A stretch of DNA of 64,000 nucleotides from Morganella morganii (GCF_019242955.1 NZ_CP066129.1:62001-126000), one strand, 5' to 3'; positions 1 to 8,743 are shown, counted from the first letter of the stretch. Numbers and translations: made by a program. The notes: generated from the letters alone by a model not told the origin.

Positions 1-5
1 AATGA

Positions 6-30
6 ATAAGATCACCAATGGTGGTCTTAT
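6..30. other. Short hairpin at the window edge
   Basis: An inverted repeat with an 11-bp arm (one non-Watson-Crick position) and a tiny loop. No U-run follows on either strand, so it may be the end of an upstream transcription unit or a processing site. Its gene lies outside the window. Confidence 0.35.
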
Positions 31-162
31 CCGTTAATAAAAAGGATAAATTATAGTCAGGGATAGCCATATTAAAACAACTGACAACCCGCTTCCTTTT
101 TCGTACCCTCACAGAGAATGGTGTATACTTCCCGGCAGGAAATTTATTCACGGTTAATTAAA

Positions 163-525
163 ATGAAAGAAAACGAAAAAGTAAAAATTAAGCTTCTCAG
201 CGACCGTTTAGACCTTATCCGTCACCGGATGGAAAATATGCTGCAGAAGAACGAAACGGAAAAGTACGAAGAACTTGAGAACGAAAAAGCTGAGCTGGAA
301 ACTGACATTGCCCGTCTGAAGGTACTGCACAGCACAAAACTCAGCAAAGAAGCGCAGAAGCTGGCGGGTATGCCGTTCAAACGTCTTATCACGAAGAAAG
401 AGCAGGCTGATATCGGCAAGCTGAAGAAAACTGTGCGGGGCCTGATCATTGTCCATCCGATGACGGCATTAGGCCGCGAAATGGAACTGGACGGTATGAC
501 CGGTTTTTCTAAGACTGATTTCTAG
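163..525 (+). CDS. yibL: YibL family ribosome-associated protein
   Basis: This encodes 120 residues, the usual length of enterobacterial YibL. The N-terminal two thirds are highly charged and predicted coiled coil ([16 protein letters not shown]). The C-terminal part holds the family core: KLSKEAQKL, then [13 protein letters not shown], then [11 protein letters not shown] and the ending TGFSKT.F. YibL is known as a small protein that associates with ribosomes, and its exact role is unsettled. The frame is open 15 codons further upstream, but the ATG at 163 gives the family-standard MKENEK-type start. The gene stands alone here, followed by mobile-element debris rather than its usual neighbours. 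Confidence 0.9.
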   Translation: MKENEKVKIKLLSDRLDLIRHRMENMLQKNETEKYEELENEKAELETDIARLKVLHSTKLSKEAQKLAGMPFKRLITKKEQADIGKLKKTVRGLIIVHPMTALGREMELDGMTGFSKTDF

Positions 526-592
526 CCGGAAAATCAATCCGGCTCAAACCTGTCATGATACGCTGATACCGGAAGGTTCTTAATTCCCGGTT

Positions 593-691
593 CGCAGCCA
601 TGGCGAAAATATCTTTCACCCGTAAATACACCCGCCGCTCACCGGCACGGATAGCACGGATGTGTTCGGGTGACCTCTTCCCTTTCTTCAG
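593..691 (-). pseudogene. Fragment of a RhuM-family gene
   Basis: On the minus strand a 33-codon stretch reads LKKGKRSPEHI, then RAIRAGERRVYLRVKDIFAMA. This resembles the internal S/GERR.Y.K..DI segment of RhuM (mobile-island virulence) proteins as I remember the family. Similarity stops abruptly at about 593, where unrelated sequence begins. There is no start codon and no complete domain, so it is a remnant of mobile DNA. The assignment rests on a short motif and could be wrong. A profile search of the six-frame translation against the RhuM family would settle it. Confidence 0.4.
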
Positions 692-697
692 TATCGG
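671..697 (+). repeat. Left copy of a 27-bp direct repeat flanking fhuACDB
   Basis: This 27-bp segment matches 6679-6705 at 25 of 27 positions in the same orientation (mismatches at positions 4 and 24). The two copies lie just outside the fhu operon on either side. The left copy overlaps the RhuM-like fragment. It may mark the endpoints of a recombination or insertion event that delivered the operon. Confidence 0.6.
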
Positions 698-728
698 TTA
701 AATTTTAGTTCCATACAGCATAATCATA

Positions 729-747
729 GTTAATAATACTCGTTCTC
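729..747 (-). promoter_or_regulatory. Candidate Fur box upstream of fhuA
   Basis: The region from 729 to about 757, ending some 17 bases before the fhuA start, is an AT-rich imperfect palindrome built from AATAA/TTATT units around CGTTCTCG. Read on the minus strand, the best 19-mer matches the classical Fur consensus at about 13 of 19 positions. The arrangement also resembles the E. coli fhuA operator as I remember it. Iron repression of the operon is expected. Confidence 0.5.
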
Positions 748-773
748 GTTATTATTCGTCTTTCCGGGGCGCT

Positions 774-2849
774 ATGGCTAATTTTCTTTATTTCAAACCT
801 TCAGCTATCACACTTCATGTTTTCGTTGCCCTTTGTGCTGTACCTGCGTACTCACAAACAGCAAACAGTAATACTTCTGACACTGTTGTTGTCAGTGCGG
901 GGGTGCTGAAAGTTGACACCGCATTACAGGAAACACCGCAATCCGTTTCTGTTATTACGCAAAAAGAGCTGGAAACCCGCGCACCGCAAAAACTGGATGA
1001 AGCACTGCGCTATACCTCAGGGGTAACAGCTCAGCCTTACGGTGCGGATAATGATACTGACTGGTTTAAAGTCCGTGGTTTTGATGCCGCGACCTATCTG
1101 GATAACAGTCGTTTATTCCGCGACGGGTATTATACCTGGCTGCTTGAACCCTATGGTTTCGAACAAATTGAAGTTGTTAAAGGGGCGTCTGCGGTTCTGT
1201 TTGGCGAATCTACCCCGGGTGGTGCTGTAAACGTGGTGACTAAAAAACCGCTGTTTACCCCGAAAGGGGAATTTTTCCTTGAAGCAGGAAATAATGATCA
1301 GCGCGGGTTTGGTTTTGATGTTGCCGGTCATGCCAGCGATGATGGTGATATCCGTTACCGGGTAGTCGGTTTGATGAAACAGGCGGACGGTGAACTGGAT
1401 AAAACGGATAACAAACGAATTTATCTGGCGCCTTCGCTTGCGATGGCGCTTTCTGACGATACCATGCTGACACTGATGGCAACGTATCTGCATGATGACG
1501 GTACACCAACCAACCCGTTTTTCCCTGCAGCCGGTACACTGATCGATTCACCTTACGGAAAAATTAAACCGTCAGCGAATCTTGGTGAGCCGGATTATGA
1601 CAAATACAAGCGCTCACAGTTTTCCGCCGGATATCTGCTGGAACACGATATTGACACAACCTGGCGTTTCTCCCAGCGCCTGAATTATGGTTATAACTCA
1701 CTGACGCTGCGCAGTGTGTATGCATTTCCGAACGCAGATACATCTGCAACCTCTCTCGCCCGCGGTGTTGTATTCCGTGACGGTAACAGCCAGAGTATAA
1801 CATTCGATAACAACCTGACGGGACAATGGGATTCAGAACGTCTGGAGCACACCCTGCTGGCAGGGGCTGAAATTCAGTATCACCGGACAAAAGGTGATGA
1901 ACAGGACAGTTATGCATTCAGTCCGATCAATCCGTGGAATCCGGTCTACGGACAATACGTACCACTGGATCCGGCCGACAATATTAACCGGACAATCAAT
2001 AAAGCGCAGGCAAGCCTCTATTCCCGGTACCAAATCAAGCTGGACGGTAAATGGATCGGTGTTGCCGGGGTGCGCTATGATCAGGTAAAAACTGAGAATA
2101 AAAATCAGACTGCCCATAATGATAAATCCCGGAATGATGGTGAGGTGAGTGTCAATGCCGGGCTGATGTATCTGGCGGATAACGGGTTATCACCCTATAC
2201 CAGCTATTCACAGTCATTTGAAGTGATGAGCACCATCGATCCTGCGACCGGCGATTTGTATAAACCGCTGAAAGGTGAACAAATTGAGGCCGGAGTCAAA
2301 TATACGCCTTCATTCCTCGATGGTTATCTGAATATTGCCTGGTTCAGTATTGAACAGAAAAATGCACTGGTTACCAATCCGGATACTTCTGTTGCCACAC
2401 AGACAGGAAAAGTCACATCAACGGGGGCAGAGGCTGAAGGATTTGTGCAGTTGACTGATAATGTCAATGTTCAGGCATCCTATACCTACACAAATGCCAA
2501 AACAGATAATACCGGTGGTCAGGGACGTAAACAGACTGCGCTTATCCCTGAGCACATGGCATCCGCCTGGGTCAATTACACACTGCCGGTAACCGGCAGC
2601 GGAGAACTGACACTCGGCTCCGGTGTCCGCTATCTCGGTAAATCAAAAGACAATCCGGCGAGCAGTGATCGTACTGTGTCCGCTGCTGCATTATGGGATG
2701 CTGCGGTAATTTATAAGCTGAACAAACAGTGGCAGCTTCAGGTCAATGTGAATAATCTGCTGAATAAAGAATATATTTCGGCATGTGATTATTACTGCTA
2801 TTACGGCCAATCCCGTTCTGTTGTCGTTCAGACCAAATACAGCTGGTAG
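774..2849 (+). CDS. fhuA: TonB-dependent hydroxamate siderophore receptor (FhuA-like)
   Basis: This is a 691-residue outer-membrane receptor. A signal peptide ends near residue 27 (VPAYS-QTANS), followed by a TonB-box-like DTVVVSAG. The plug domain spans about 50-165 and contains the ETPQSVSVIT and VEVVKGASAVLFG-type motifs, and the 22-strand barrel runs to an aromatic terminus (YSW). The C-terminal CDYYCYYG signature is typical of ferrichrome and related hydroxamate receptors. The companion fhuCDB genes follow with almost no spacing, supporting ferric-hydroxamate import. The exact ligand (ferrichrome, ferrioxamine or coprogen type) cannot be decided from sequence. The ribosome-binding site is weak. 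Confidence 0.85.
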   Translation: MANFLYFKPSAITLHVFVALCAVPAYSQTANSNTSDTVVVSAGVLKVDTALQETPQSVSVITQKELETRAPQKLDEALRYTSGVTAQPYGADNDTDWFKVRGFDAATYLDNSRLFRDGYYTWLLEPYGFEQIEVVKGASAVLFGESTPGGAVNVVTKKPLFTPKGEFFLEAGNNDQRGFGFDVAGHASDDGDIRYRVVGLMKQADGELDKTDNKRIYLAPSLAMALSDDTMLTLMATYLHDDGTPTNPFFPAAGTLIDSPYGKIKPSANLGEPDYDKYKRSQFSAGYLLEHDIDTTWRFSQRLNYGYNSLTLRSVYAFPNADTSATSLARGVVFRDGNSQSITFDNNLTGQWDSERLEHTLLAGAEIQYHRTKGDEQDSYAFSPINPWNPVYGQYVPLDPADNINRTINKAQASLYSRYQIKLDGKWIGVAGVRYDQVKTENKNQTAHNDKSRNDGEVSVNAGLMYLADNGLSPYTSYSQSFEVMSTIDPATGDLYKPLKGEQIEAGVKYTPSFLDGYLNIAWFSIEQKNALVTNPDTSVATQTGKVTSTGAEAEGFVQLTDNVNVQASYTYTNAKTDNTGGQGRKQTALIPEHMASAWVNYTLPVTGSGELTLGSGVRYLGKSKDNPASSDRTVSAAALWDAAVIYKLNKQWQLQVNVNNLLNKEYISACDYYCYYGQSRSVVVQTKYSW

Positions 2850-2851
2850 TT

Positions 2852-3625
2852 ATGTTTGAACTGAATGATATCCGTGTTGTACGTGACGGGAGGGTAATTT
2901 TATCCGTCCCGTCCCTGACGATCCCGGCAACGGAACTGACTGTTGTGCTTGGTCATAACGGGTCAGGAAAATCCACCCTGGTTGATCTGCTGGCCGGTCA
3001 GACCCGGCCGGATCAGGGGGAAATTTTGCTGAATAATAAAAACCTCACCGGTTACACCAGACGGGAGCTGGCACAACAAGTGGCATTTTTGCCGCAAAAA
3101 CTGCCGGTTTCTGCCGGGCTGACCGTCCGTGAACTGGTCAGTCTGGGACGTTTTCCCTGGCGCGGCACATTTGGCCGCCGGCGTCCGGAAGATAACATTA
3201 TTATCTCACAAGCCATGGAGAGTGCCGGTGTCACGGAATTTGCACAAATACCCGCCGATAATTTATCCGGCGGTGAACGCCAGCGCGCATGGGTTGCCAT
3301 GTTACTGGCACAGCAATCACCGGTACTGATCCTCGATGAGCCGACATCCGCGCTGGATATTCATCATCAGTACCAACTGATGAGGCTGCTGCAGGATTTA
3401 AACCGCACACAGCGTACCGGTATCATCGTTATCCTTCATGATCTTAATCTCGCATTGCAGTATGCAACCCATATTATCGCCCTGAAAAAAGGCAAAGTAG
3501 CGTTTGAAGGCGGTGCTGCATTGCTGGAGGATGAAACCCGTCTTTCCGGATTATATGAAACGGCTATCAGGTTAATACCGCATCCGGATACGGAACAACG
3601 AAAAGTGGCAGTCGTATGCAACTGA
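2852..3625 (+). CDS. fhuC: Ferric-hydroxamate ABC transporter ATPase
   Basis: A 257-residue cytoplasmic ATPase subunit for siderophore import. Walker A is GHNGSGKST (about residues 34-42), the ABC signature is LSGGERQR (about 138-145), and Walker B is LILDEPTSALD with the H-loop HDLNLAL after it. The start lies only two bases after the fhuA stop, and the end overlaps fhuD by 10 bp, so translation is probably coupled. The order receptor-ATPase-binding protein-permease is that of E. coli fhuACDB. Confidence 0.92.
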   Translation: MFELNDIRVVRDGRVILSVPSLTIPATELTVVLGHNGSGKSTLVDLLAGQTRPDQGEILLNNKNLTGYTRRELAQQVAFLPQKLPVSAGLTVRELVSLGRFPWRGTFGRRRPEDNIIISQAMESAGVTEFAQIPADNLSGGERQRAWVAMLLAQQSPVLILDEPTSALDIHHQYQLMRLLQDLNRTQRTGIIVILHDLNLALQYATHIIALKKGKVAFEGGAALLEDETRLSGLYETAIRLIPHPDTEQRKVAVVCN

Positions 3626-4539
3626 TGTTATTACGTTTAATTCGGTTATCCGCCCTGTTTTTTTTGATGTTTGCGGCAGCAGGGCAGGCGGCTGTCACAA
3701 TAAATGATGACCGTGGCGGGCACACGTTTGAAACCATACCGCAGCGGGTCGTGGTGCTGGACTGGGATCTGCTTGAACAAACGCTGTCATTAGGGATAAC
3801 CCCTGCCGGGGCAACAGAAACCAGCGGTTACCGGCAGTGGGTCGGACTGCCGGTACTGACAGAAAGCGTGGCTGAAACCGGAACCCGGGCAGAACCGAAT
3901 CTCGAAAAAATTGCCGGACTGAAGCCGGATGTTATCCTGGCGGGTGCATCACAGGCAGATCTGATTCCGCTGTTAGAGCAGATAGCGCCCGTCGTTTATC
4001 TGACCAATTTTTCATCAGCAGATGATGCCGCTCCGGTGGCTATCCGTCACCTTAAAACGCTGGGGATACTGTTTGGCAGAGAACAGCGGGCGGATGAACA
4101 ACTGGCTGCTTTAACGCAGCGGTTTACGGAGCTGAGCAATAAATTAGCTGCTGTCTATCCGCCGGGTACCCGGGTTACTGTCATTCGTTTTTCCACGCTG
4201 ACCACCGTCTTTCTGCCGGCTGATAATTCTGCTGTTAACTATGTACTGCGTAACCTTGGCCTGACACCGGCAATCCCTCTGGACGCGCAGCCCTGGGGAA
4301 TCGCCCAGCGGCGGATCAATGTATTACAGGACGCCGGTGATGGCTATGTTCTCTGGTTTCGCCCTTTTCCTGAAGAAAAAAAACTGGCAGATACCCGTTT
4401 GTGGCAGGCGATGCCATTTGTGAAGCAGGGCAAAATTAATGGCGTTGCACCGGTCTGGAATTACGGTGGCGTCAGTTCATTGCAGCGGATGGCGGATGCC
4501 ATTACGGATAGTTTGCTGGAGATTGCGCCCGCCTCATGA
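3616..4539 (+). CDS. fhuD: Periplasmic ferric-hydroxamate binding protein
   Basis: This 307-residue substrate-binding protein belongs to the FhuD/BtuF class III fold. A signal peptide of about 25 residues (hydrophobic stretch, then AAAGQAA) is followed by AVTINDDRGGHTFETIPQRVVVLDW, here cited as the family N-terminus without full motif. The GLKPDVILA segment is the usual conserved turn. It collects the siderophore delivered by FhuA and hands it to FhuB. It overlaps fhuC by 10 bp and fhuB by 4 bp. No lipobox is evident, so it is probably soluble. Confidence 0.9.
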   Translation: MQLMLLRLIRLSALFFLMFAAAGQAAVTINDDRGGHTFETIPQRVVVLDWDLLEQTLSLGITPAGATETSGYRQWVGLPVLTESVAETGTRAEPNLEKIAGLKPDVILAGASQADLIPLLEQIAPVVYLTNFSSADDAAPVAIRHLKTLGILFGREQRADEQLAALTQRFTELSNKLAAVYPPGTRVTVIRFSTLTTVFLPADNSAVNYVLRNLGLTPAIPLDAQPWGIAQRRINVLQDAGDGYVLWFRPFPEEKKLADTRLWQAMPFVKQGKINGVAPVWNYGGVSSLQRMADAITDSLLEIAPAS

Positions 4540-6509
4540 AAATCCGTTACCTTATACTCTTTCCGCTGCTGTTTATTCTGCTGATAGTGATTAACTTACA
4601 GCTTGAGCCCGGCTTATCTCCGCAACAGCAACTCAGCCTGATTTTTACACCGGAAGCGGCACAAACGTTTCCGGCTGTATTTTATCTTTACGGACAATTG
4701 CCGAGACTTTGCATGGCATTGCTGGCTGGTGCGACGCTGGGGCTGACCGGCAGCCTGATGCAACAGCTGACACAAAATAACCTCACGTCCCCGATGACAC
4801 TCGGAACATCATCCGGTGCCTGGCTTGCACTGGTTATTTTATCTGTCAGTTTCAGTGAATTGTCTGCTGATTATGCGGTTCCTGTTGCAACCGCAGGCGC
4901 GTTGCTGGCGTTTGCATTTGTTATCCTGATTACAGGAAGCCGTAATATTACAGGATTACCACTGATTGTTTCCGGTATGGTGGTCAATATTCTGCTCGGT
5001 GCCATTGCAACCGCAGTGATTACACTGAATTCGCAGTTTGCACAAAATATTTTTATGTGGGGAGCCGGCGATCTGACTCAGGATGGCTGGCAGAATGTCA
5101 CAGATGTTATGCCGCGCCTGCTGCCTGTTTTGTTTATTCTGCTGTTCGCCCCGCGGATACTGACGGTATTACGGCTGGGACACCAGGGCGCACAAGCACG
5201 CGGATTATCTGTTTTGCCGGTATTTTTGCTGTTTATGGTACTTTCAGCATGGCTGGTTTCAGTCGTGATCAGTACTGCCGGTATGATTGGCTTTATCGGA
5301 TTGCTGGCACCGAATCTTGTCCGGATTGCCGGCGCACGCACTGCGTTACAGGAGCTGATTTTCTCTGTGATTGCCGGGGCGTTTTTACTGTTGTTTGCTG
5401 ACACCCTGGCTCTGGCTCTCGGGCAACTGATGCAGACGGTGATCCCGACCGGTGTGATGACTGCCGCCATTGGTGCACCAGCACTTATTGTATTCAGCCG
5501 CCGCCGTTTCACCGCACAGGATCAGATGACAATTATTCTGAAACCGGTTATTTCTCCCCGTTTTCTGCCGCACGCAATGAGTGTTGTTGTACTTCTGCTG
5601 TTTGCCGGGCTGATGACCACGATCTTTTTTCAGCAATCAGAAACCGGCTTCCTGTGGGGGACTCCGGAGCCTTTCCGCTGGTCTCTGAGGTGGCCGCGGT
5701 TATTGTCAGCTGCCACGGCAGGTGTTGCACTGGCGCTGGCCGGAACCCTGTTACAACGGTTAATTTATAATCCGCTGGCAAGCCCGGATATTCTTGGTGT
5801 GTCATCCGGTGCGACGGTTGCACTTATCCTGATAAGCGTACTAACGGGAAATATGATTCAGACTTCCCTCTGGGGAGCAGCACTGACCGGCAGTGCTCTG
5901 GTACTGGGGCTTCTGCTTTTACTCGGACGCCGGCATCAGTTTGCACCGGCAACATTAATCCTTACCGGGATTGCGCTGACGGCGGGACTGGAAGCCTTTG
6001 TGCAATTCTTTCTGGCGCAGGGGGCATTGAGTAATTACCGGATACTGCTGTGGCTGTCCGGTTCCACCTATCGTGTCAGCGGAGAGCAAAGTGTACTTTT
6101 TGCATCCGTGATTGCCGGACTGACTGTTATCATACTGGCGCTCAGCCGCCGTCTGACGCTGATATCCATCGGCAGAACATTTGCTCAGGCCCGCGGATTA
6201 CATACCGGGCGTACCGCTCTGCTGATGCTGACACTTGTCGCCCTGTTGTGCGCTCTGGTGACAGCAACGGTCGGACCACTGGCCTTTACCGGTCTGATTG
6301 CGCCACATATGGCGGCGTTGTGCGGTGCTCAGAAAGTGAAATCACAGCTGATTTTTGCCGGTCTGGCAGGCGCGGTGCTGATGATATGGGCGGACTGGCT
6401 GGGACAAACGCTTATCTGGCCGTCACAGATAGCAGCCGGAACATTGGTGTCTGTCCTTGGCGGCAGCTATTTCCTGGGGTTAATGCTGGTCAGCCGCTTT
6501 CGGAAATAA
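4536..6509 (+). CDS. fhuB: Ferric-hydroxamate permease, two-domain
   Basis: The 657-residue protein is a tandem duplication of a FecCD-type permease, as in enterobacterial FhuB. Each half has about ten predicted membrane helices. The first half carries LTGSLMQQLTQNNLTSPMTLG and the second carries LAGTLLQRLIYNPLASPDILG at the same position, the characteristic permease repeat. Each half also contains a GLLAPN/GLIAPH coupling motif facing FhuC. The start overlaps the fhuD stop in an ATGA junction. The operon ends here, and a GC-rich imperfect hairpin near 6532-6560 could end transcription. Confidence 0.93.
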   Translation: MKIRYLILFPLLFILLIVINLQLEPGLSPQQQLSLIFTPEAAQTFPAVFYLYGQLPRLCMALLAGATLGLTGSLMQQLTQNNLTSPMTLGTSSGAWLALVILSVSFSELSADYAVPVATAGALLAFAFVILITGSRNITGLPLIVSGMVVNILLGAIATAVITLNSQFAQNIFMWGAGDLTQDGWQNVTDVMPRLLPVLFILLFAPRILTVLRLGHQGAQARGLSVLPVFLLFMVLSAWLVSVVISTAGMIGFIGLLAPNLVRIAGARTALQELIFSVIAGAFLLLFADTLALALGQLMQTVIPTGVMTAAIGAPALIVFSRRRFTAQDQMTIILKPVISPRFLPHAMSVVVLLLFAGLMTTIFFQQSETGFLWGTPEPFRWSLRWPRLLSAATAGVALALAGTLLQRLIYNPLASPDILGVSSGATVALILISVLTGNMIQTSLWGAALTGSALVLGLLLLLGRRHQFAPATLILTGIALTAGLEAFVQFFLAQGALSNYRILLWLSGSTYRVSGEQSVLFASVIAGLTVIILALSRRLTLISIGRTFAQARGLHTGRTALLMLTLVALLCALVTATVGPLAFTGLIAPHMAALCGAQKVKSQLIFAGLAGAVLMIWADWLGQTLIWPSQIAAGTLVSVLGGSYFLGLMLVSRFRK

Positions 6510-6556
6510 TCATAAAATATACCGGGATACAGCCGAAAAGGGAAACCGGCTTCCCG

Positions 6557-6676
6557 GTTGTAGTAGCTGGCTTCGGGTATACCGGTCTCACGGCAGACAT
6601 CTTTGACTGTCCGTCCGGCTTCGGCGGACTTCAGAATGGCGATAATCGGATGTTCAGTCAATCGGGCTTTGTGCAT
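6557..6676 (-). pseudogene. IS3-family orfA N-terminal remnant
   Basis: Minus-strand translation begins MHKARLTEHPIIAILKSAEAG and continues with a helix-turn-helix stretch (RTVKDVCRETGIPEASYYN). This is the start of orfA of IS3/IS407-type elements (consensus R...E.QI..IL..AE.G). Homology ends at about 6557, where the fhu-side sequence begins, so only about 40 codons survive. The element's upstream terminus would lie right of 6676, where the 27-bp repeat sits. It shows that an IS copy was broken at the right edge of the fhu region. Confidence 0.7.
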
Positions 6677-6678
6677 AG

Positions 6679-6705
6679 TGATCTCTTCCCTTTCTTCAGT
6701 ACCGG
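6679..6705 (+). repeat. Right copy of the 27-bp direct repeat flanking fhuACDB
   Basis: This matches 671-697 at 25 of 27 bases in direct orientation. It lies immediately upstream (minus strand) of the orfA remnant start codon. The two copies enclose about 6.0 kb that contains nothing but fhuACDB and small remnants. Confidence 0.6.
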
Positions 6706-6753
6706 TATATGGTATCGTACGCGCCAGAAATACCTTTAAGAGAGCCCTTCACG

Positions 6754-7719
6754 GTGGAAAAAAAGAAAACCTTCCTGCAGCAGAAAAGCGGCTTGCACCC
6801 GCGTAACCGTCATCGCTCACGCTATGATTTCCCGGCGCTGATCGCCAGTTGCTCTGCACTGGAGCCGTTCGTCAAGCCGAACGCCTGGGGCGACATTTCG
6901 GTAGATTTTGCCGATCCTGCGGCGGTTAAAATGCTCAACCGTGCGTTGCTGCAACATTTTTATGGCATCGAATACTGGGACATTCCCGCCGATTATCTGT
7001 GCCCGCCGATCCCGGGGCGTGCCGACTATTTACACCATCTGGCCGACCTGCTGGCGACCAGCAACGGCGGTGAGTTCCCTCGCGGTAAAGGCGTGGCGAT
7101 CCTTGATGTGGGTGTTGGCGCCAACTGTATTTATCCGATTATTGGCCTGCGCGAATACGGCTGGCGTTTTACCGGTTCGGAGATTGATCCGGTATCGCTC
7201 AATACGGCCAAAATGATCGTGGAGATGAATCCGGCACTGAGAAACGGTGTGCGCCTGCGTTTACAAAAACAACCCGAATTTATTTTGAACGGCATCATCG
7301 GCGTGGCGGAGAAATTTGATGCCACACTGTGTAATCCACCGTTCCACAGCTCTGAACAGGAAGCGCAAGCCAGCACCCGCCGCAAACTGCACAAACTGGG
7401 TAAAGGCGAGGTAGCCGACACGCCGGTACATAACTTTGGCGGCAAAAATAAAGAGCTATGGTGCGAAGGCGGTGAAGAAGCCTTTGTGCGTAAAATGGTA
7501 GAGGAGAGCGTTAGCCTGGCGCAAAACTGCCTGTGGTTCACCTCGTTGATTTCTAAAAACACTACCTTGCCTTCGATTTATCACGCGTTGAAGCTGGTGG
7601 GTGCGGCCGAAGTCCGTACCATTGAAATGGCGCAGGGGCAAAAAATCAGTCGCTTCGTGGCCTGGACTTTCCACGACGCACAACAGCAGGTCGCCTGGGC
7701 GACAGAACGCTGGCGTTAA
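6754..7719 (+). CDS. rlmF: 23S rRNA (adenine-1618-N6)-methyltransferase
   Basis: RlmF methylates A1618 of 23S rRNA using S-adenosylmethionine. The 321-residue protein has the family start GLHPRNRH, the SAM-binding motif ILDVGVGANCIYPIIG, and the catalytic NPPF motif in ATLCNPPFHSS. Further conserved blocks are GGKNKELWCEGGE and EMAQGQK.SRF.AWTF. The GTG at 6754 is chosen because it lies close to the usual N-terminus; the frame is open to an ATG at 6709. The gene is isolated, sits between IS3 debris on both sides, and is followed by a strong terminator and a palindromic repeat unlike those elsewhere in the window, which suggests transfer or rearrangement. Confidence 0.9.
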   Translation: MEKKKTFLQQKSGLHPRNRHRSRYDFPALIASCSALEPFVKPNAWGDISVDFADPAAVKMLNRALLQHFYGIEYWDIPADYLCPPIPGRADYLHHLADLLATSNGGEFPRGKGVAILDVGVGANCIYPIIGLREYGWRFTGSEIDPVSLNTAKMIVEMNPALRNGVRLRLQKQPEFILNGIIGVAEKFDATLCNPPFHSSEQEAQASTRRKLHKLGKGEVADTPVHNFGGKNKELWCEGGEEAFVRKMVEESVSLAQNCLWFTSLISKNTTLPSIYHALKLVGAAEVRTIEMAQGQKISRFVAWTFHDAQQQVAWATERWR

Positions 7720-7726
7720 TTTCCCC

Positions 7727-7750
7727 GGTGCCGGTTATTTAACCGGCACC
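7727..7750 (+). terminator. Hairpin terminator after rlmF
   Basis: A perfect 10-bp stem (GGTGCCGGTT/AACCGGCACC) with a 4-base ATTT loop starts 8 bases after the rlmF stop codon. The following GATAAAACTT is only weakly U-rich on this strand. Confidence 0.65.
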
Positions 7751-7885
7751 GATAAAACTTCGAATTTCCCTTTCAATTTCTGCATGTTGCGTTATTCTCA
7801 ATATGTCTTCCAATACTAAAAATCTTAAAAAAGTTATTTATTCAAAATACAATAGTTACCTTACTTAATTGATATTTTAATCCGG

Positions 7886-7954
7886 TATACATACCCAACG
7901 TAATTCAAGCTGCAGGCTGAGCGCAACCTGCGGTTTGAATGAATAAGGGTATAT
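7886..7954. repeat. Imperfect palindromic intergenic element
   Basis: The segment begins TATACATACCC and ends AGGGTATATA. Its inner arms pair TTCAAGCTGCAGG with CCTGCGGTTTGAA imperfectly. It resembles the short palindromic repeats I associate with Serratia, Yersinia and Photorhabdus intergenic regions. The rest of the 7751-8067 gap is AT-rich and shows no other feature I can support. Confidence 0.45.
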
Positions 7955-8067
7955 ATCCGTGATCAATTAAGATACTTGATTTTATGACGTTTGAGGATCA
8001 AGCTCCATCTCATAAAAATAGAACTGACCGCAGAACAACGGATCGCCCTTGAGGTGTCCACGTCCCC

Positions 8068-8685
8068 TTATCTGAAACAGTTCTGATTAGAGTTTTCCGG
8101 TTGCTTCCGGTAAAGCTCAGGCGGAAGATTACTCAGGCTTTCATGTGTCCGGTTCCGGTTGTAATCCTGCATCCGGAACCAGGCCATTTCTTTCACCTGA
8201 CTCAGTGACTCAAACAAATACGCATTTAAAAATTCACGGCGGAATGAGCCGTTAAAACGCTCAATAAAACCGTTTTGTTATGGTTTTCCCGGCTGAATAT
8301 AATTCAGAGTGACCTCATTTTCTGTACAAAACTGAACCAGTTTATCCGATATAAATTCAGGCCCGTTGTCCACCCGGATATATTCCGGTAACCCGCGTTC
8401 TTCTTTTAACCGGGATAAAATACGAATAATCCGCTCTGCCGGTAATGAAGTATCGACCTCAATTGCCAGGCACTCGCGGGTACTTTCATCAATAATATTC
8501 AATGTTTTTAAACGTTTACCGCAGTACAGACTATCGCTCATAAAATCCATTGCCCAGCCTTCATTAATTCGGGTTGCGGCAATTAACGGTACTTTTATTC
8601 GCTCAGGTAGTTTTTTCTTTACCCGCCGTTTCAGGTTTAAGCCCAGCTGGCGATCACAGGAGTCGCATTTAATAGGCAATGGCAT
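8068..8685 (-). pseudogene. IS3-family (IS407-like) orfB transposase, broken
   Basis: Minus-strand translation gives the DDE transposase core: WAMDFMSDSLYCGK, NIIDESTRECLAIEVD, RVDNGPEFIS and NYIQPGKP. Then an in-frame TAA (8278-8280) falls where relatives have Met, after which the frame continues QNGFIERFNGSFRREFLNAY to a stop at 8068. The third acidic residue lies beyond the TAA, so the product is inactive. The N-terminal half of orfB and all of orfA are missing. Homology begins at about codon 10 (RQLGLNLKRR), exactly where the predicted selC-island att site lies. The residues before that are not transposase-like. Confidence 0.8.
8652..8667 (-). repeat. Predicted left att site of the selC island
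   Basis: On the minus strand this reads TGCGACTCCTGTGATC, differing at one base from the selC segment TTCGACTCCTGTGATC. I recall the latter as the direct repeat bounding selC-borne pathogenicity islands such as PAI I of E. coli 536. Fourteen consecutive bases are identical, which is unlikely by chance for a chosen target. Confidence 0.6.
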
Positions 8686-8724
8686 TGATATTAAATGAGT
8701 TTGTCTAGTTGGATAAATATCGGT

Positions 8725-8743
8725 GCCCCCATTAATGCCCCCA
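8725..8743 (+). repeat. Paired TGCCCCC motifs, left island end
   Basis: Two TGCCCCC heptamers are separated by five bases. The same heptamer pair with the same spacing occurs at 12377-12395 near the other end. They are plausible arm-type binding sites for the island integrase. Confidence 0.5.

Noticed and set aside
6050-6739. Long plus-strand frame overlapping the end of fhuB
   Set aside because: It is in a different frame from fhuB, whose coding is clear, and it shows no family motif and odd Cys/Arg-rich composition.
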